Source: Aradus depressus (lineage: Eukaryota > Arthropoda > Insecta > Hemiptera > Aradidae). Taken from it: a stretch of 64,000 nucleotides of DNA. The stretch lies in contig OY759216.1 of the NCBI GenBank assembly GCA_963662175.1, positions 36,783,087 to 36,847,086 on the forward strand, given 5' to 3'. The notes beneath the pieces are model-generated. The model was not told the origin of the DNA, did not search any database, and saw nothing but the letters and a program-made list of their open reading frames with translations. How positions within the stretch are numbered: the first letter of the stretch is position 1; every line of letters begins with the position of its first letter. A program made the translations under genes and the position numbers. Of this stretch, positions 62,995 to 64,000 are shown piece by piece.

Positions 62995-63265
62995 ATGGCT
63001 ATGCATTTCCCCAGCAAGAATTAATCAATTCTAAATTCTCATACTTTTGGTGTTGATACATTCATTACATTCTCCTCTCCTTCGGCTGACTCCGCTCAAA
63101 ATTAATAGATGATGCTCTATAGGGCTTTGAGTATACATATCAAATTTCGTGTCAATGCATTCATTACAATGGTAGTTATTAGAGTTTTTGTGTTACCCCC
63201 TCTCCCCAATCCCCACTTTGCTTTAGGCCGATTTGGTTAAAAATCAATAGGTGGTGTCCTTCCCT
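62995..63265 (+). repeat. Family A repeat copy
   Basis: CATTTCCCCAGCAAGAATTA, GGTGTTGATACATTCATTAC and TAGGCCGATTTGGTTAAAAA. Confidence 0.78.
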
Positions 63266-63289
63266 TGGATCCCTCTCCAGAACTGGATG

Positions 63290-63590
63290 TGATTCTTGGT
63301 CCGCCAACATTTTATTGCCGCCCTTGCGGCATCTCTCTCTTAGAGATCCCGCAGAAGGGTTCTAGCCATGCTTTAAGGAAATCCAGAATTTAAAGAGCAG
63401 GAGTCCCCCAAGGTACAGTTGTTAGTCCCTTGCTTTTCAATATGTTGCGCTATGAAATGCCAGAACCCGCTCATGACTGCCTAATAATCGCATAATCTCG
63501 GTAGAACGATCCAGAATCTGTGTTGACGATATACAACTACAACCTCTTGGTGTACAACTACAACCTCTTGGTGTACAACTGCAACTACTC
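63290..63590 (+). pseudogene. LINE reverse transcriptase, palm-domain remnant
   Basis: AGVPQGTVVSPLLFNMLRYE (from about 63400) is the conserved GxPQGxxxSPxLFN motif. About 120 bp on, CVDDIQLQPL stands where YADDIQL is expected, so the first residue of the catalytic box is changed. Stops lie between. CTACAACCTCTTGGTGTA is duplicated in tandem right after it. Confidence 0.7.
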
Positions 63591-63639
63591 TTGTAAAAGA
63601 GCTCTCAATCCAACGAAGACTTGAATATTTAAGGGTAAA

Positions 63640-64000
63640 ACAAAGACAACCGTTAAATTTAAATAATAAAATAAAACGTGGCGAAAATTTCTTTGATGAT
63701 ATTGGTTATTCTTGAGCTAACGAAGGATCGTTAGAATGGATTTTAATTTCTACAAGCTTCCTAGACACGGACTATAATTATAAAAATGTGAACAAGACTA
63801 TGAAAATTAACTAAAGAACATAATATTATTAATAATCACGAGCTTTAGAAATCCTTCTATTTTCCTTTTTTGCTTTTGTTAACTTTCATAATATGTAATT
63901 TTAATTCAAAAGAAACTGTCAATTTTATCCTCATTGTAGTTTAAGACTCAAGTAAAAAAATAACAGTTTAAAATTCTTCCTCACCCAAACTAAGGGTCTT
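63640..64000. other. AT-rich stretch to the window end
   Basis: No gene or shared repeat was seen. Confidence 0.4.

Overview
This window is AT-rich animal DNA, most likely from an arthropod and probably an insect. It has no operons, bacterial-type genes, rRNA or CRISPR. It is packed with metazoan mobile elements: Tc1/mariner, hAT, PIF/Harbinger, jockey-, R1- and RTE-like LINEs, LTR elements and two tRNA-derived SINE families. Three SINE copies end in CCTAA repeats, the complement of the insect telomere unit TTAGG. I could not name the species or identify an intact host protein gene. Two minus-strand open segments with good splice signals (9-293 and 4211-4425) and a small transcription-unit-like arrangement at 42214-42580 are the best non-repeat candidates.

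Layout. 0.4-2.1 kb holds a Tc1-type element with a broken transposase. 2.6-3.4 kb is a jockey LINE end. 4.2-4.4 kb is a GC-rich candidate exon. 5-26 kb is a mosaic of SINEs, LINE ends and two abundant unclassified repeats, called family A and family B here. 26.1-31.2 kb is a full-length LTR element with two apparently identical 801-bp LTRs and one gag-like ORF but no pol. 31.2-35.8 kb holds a perfect palindrome, a 104-bp tandem array, SINEs and a second inverted repeat. 36.6-38.3 kb is a three-layer nest: a solo LTR inside a solo LTR inside a SINE. 39-47 kb has LINE remnants, a hAT element inside a SINE2 copy, and the HSE-TATA mini-unit. 48.3-50.9 kb has a TIR element with an uncommon transposase-like protein and a solo LTR carrying 41 consecutive G. 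52-56.2 kb has inverted family A copies, a MITE, a Harbinger derivative and a foldback element. 56-64 kb continues the mosaic with GC-rich patches and LINE remnants.

Elements did not just accumulate here; they inserted into one another. In at least seven cases the target-site duplication can be read and the empty site matches another copy of the host repeat. The most interesting shared signal is a hammerhead-ribozyme-like core: CTGANGA, a short hairpin, GAAA, a self-complementary 4-8 nt stretch, then C or A. It occurs in at least four repeat families that otherwise look unrelated, and two of these carry it inside perfect palindromes. This is the arrangement known for Penelope-like retroelements, but no Penelope reverse transcriptase is visible, so these may be non-autonomous or a separate group.
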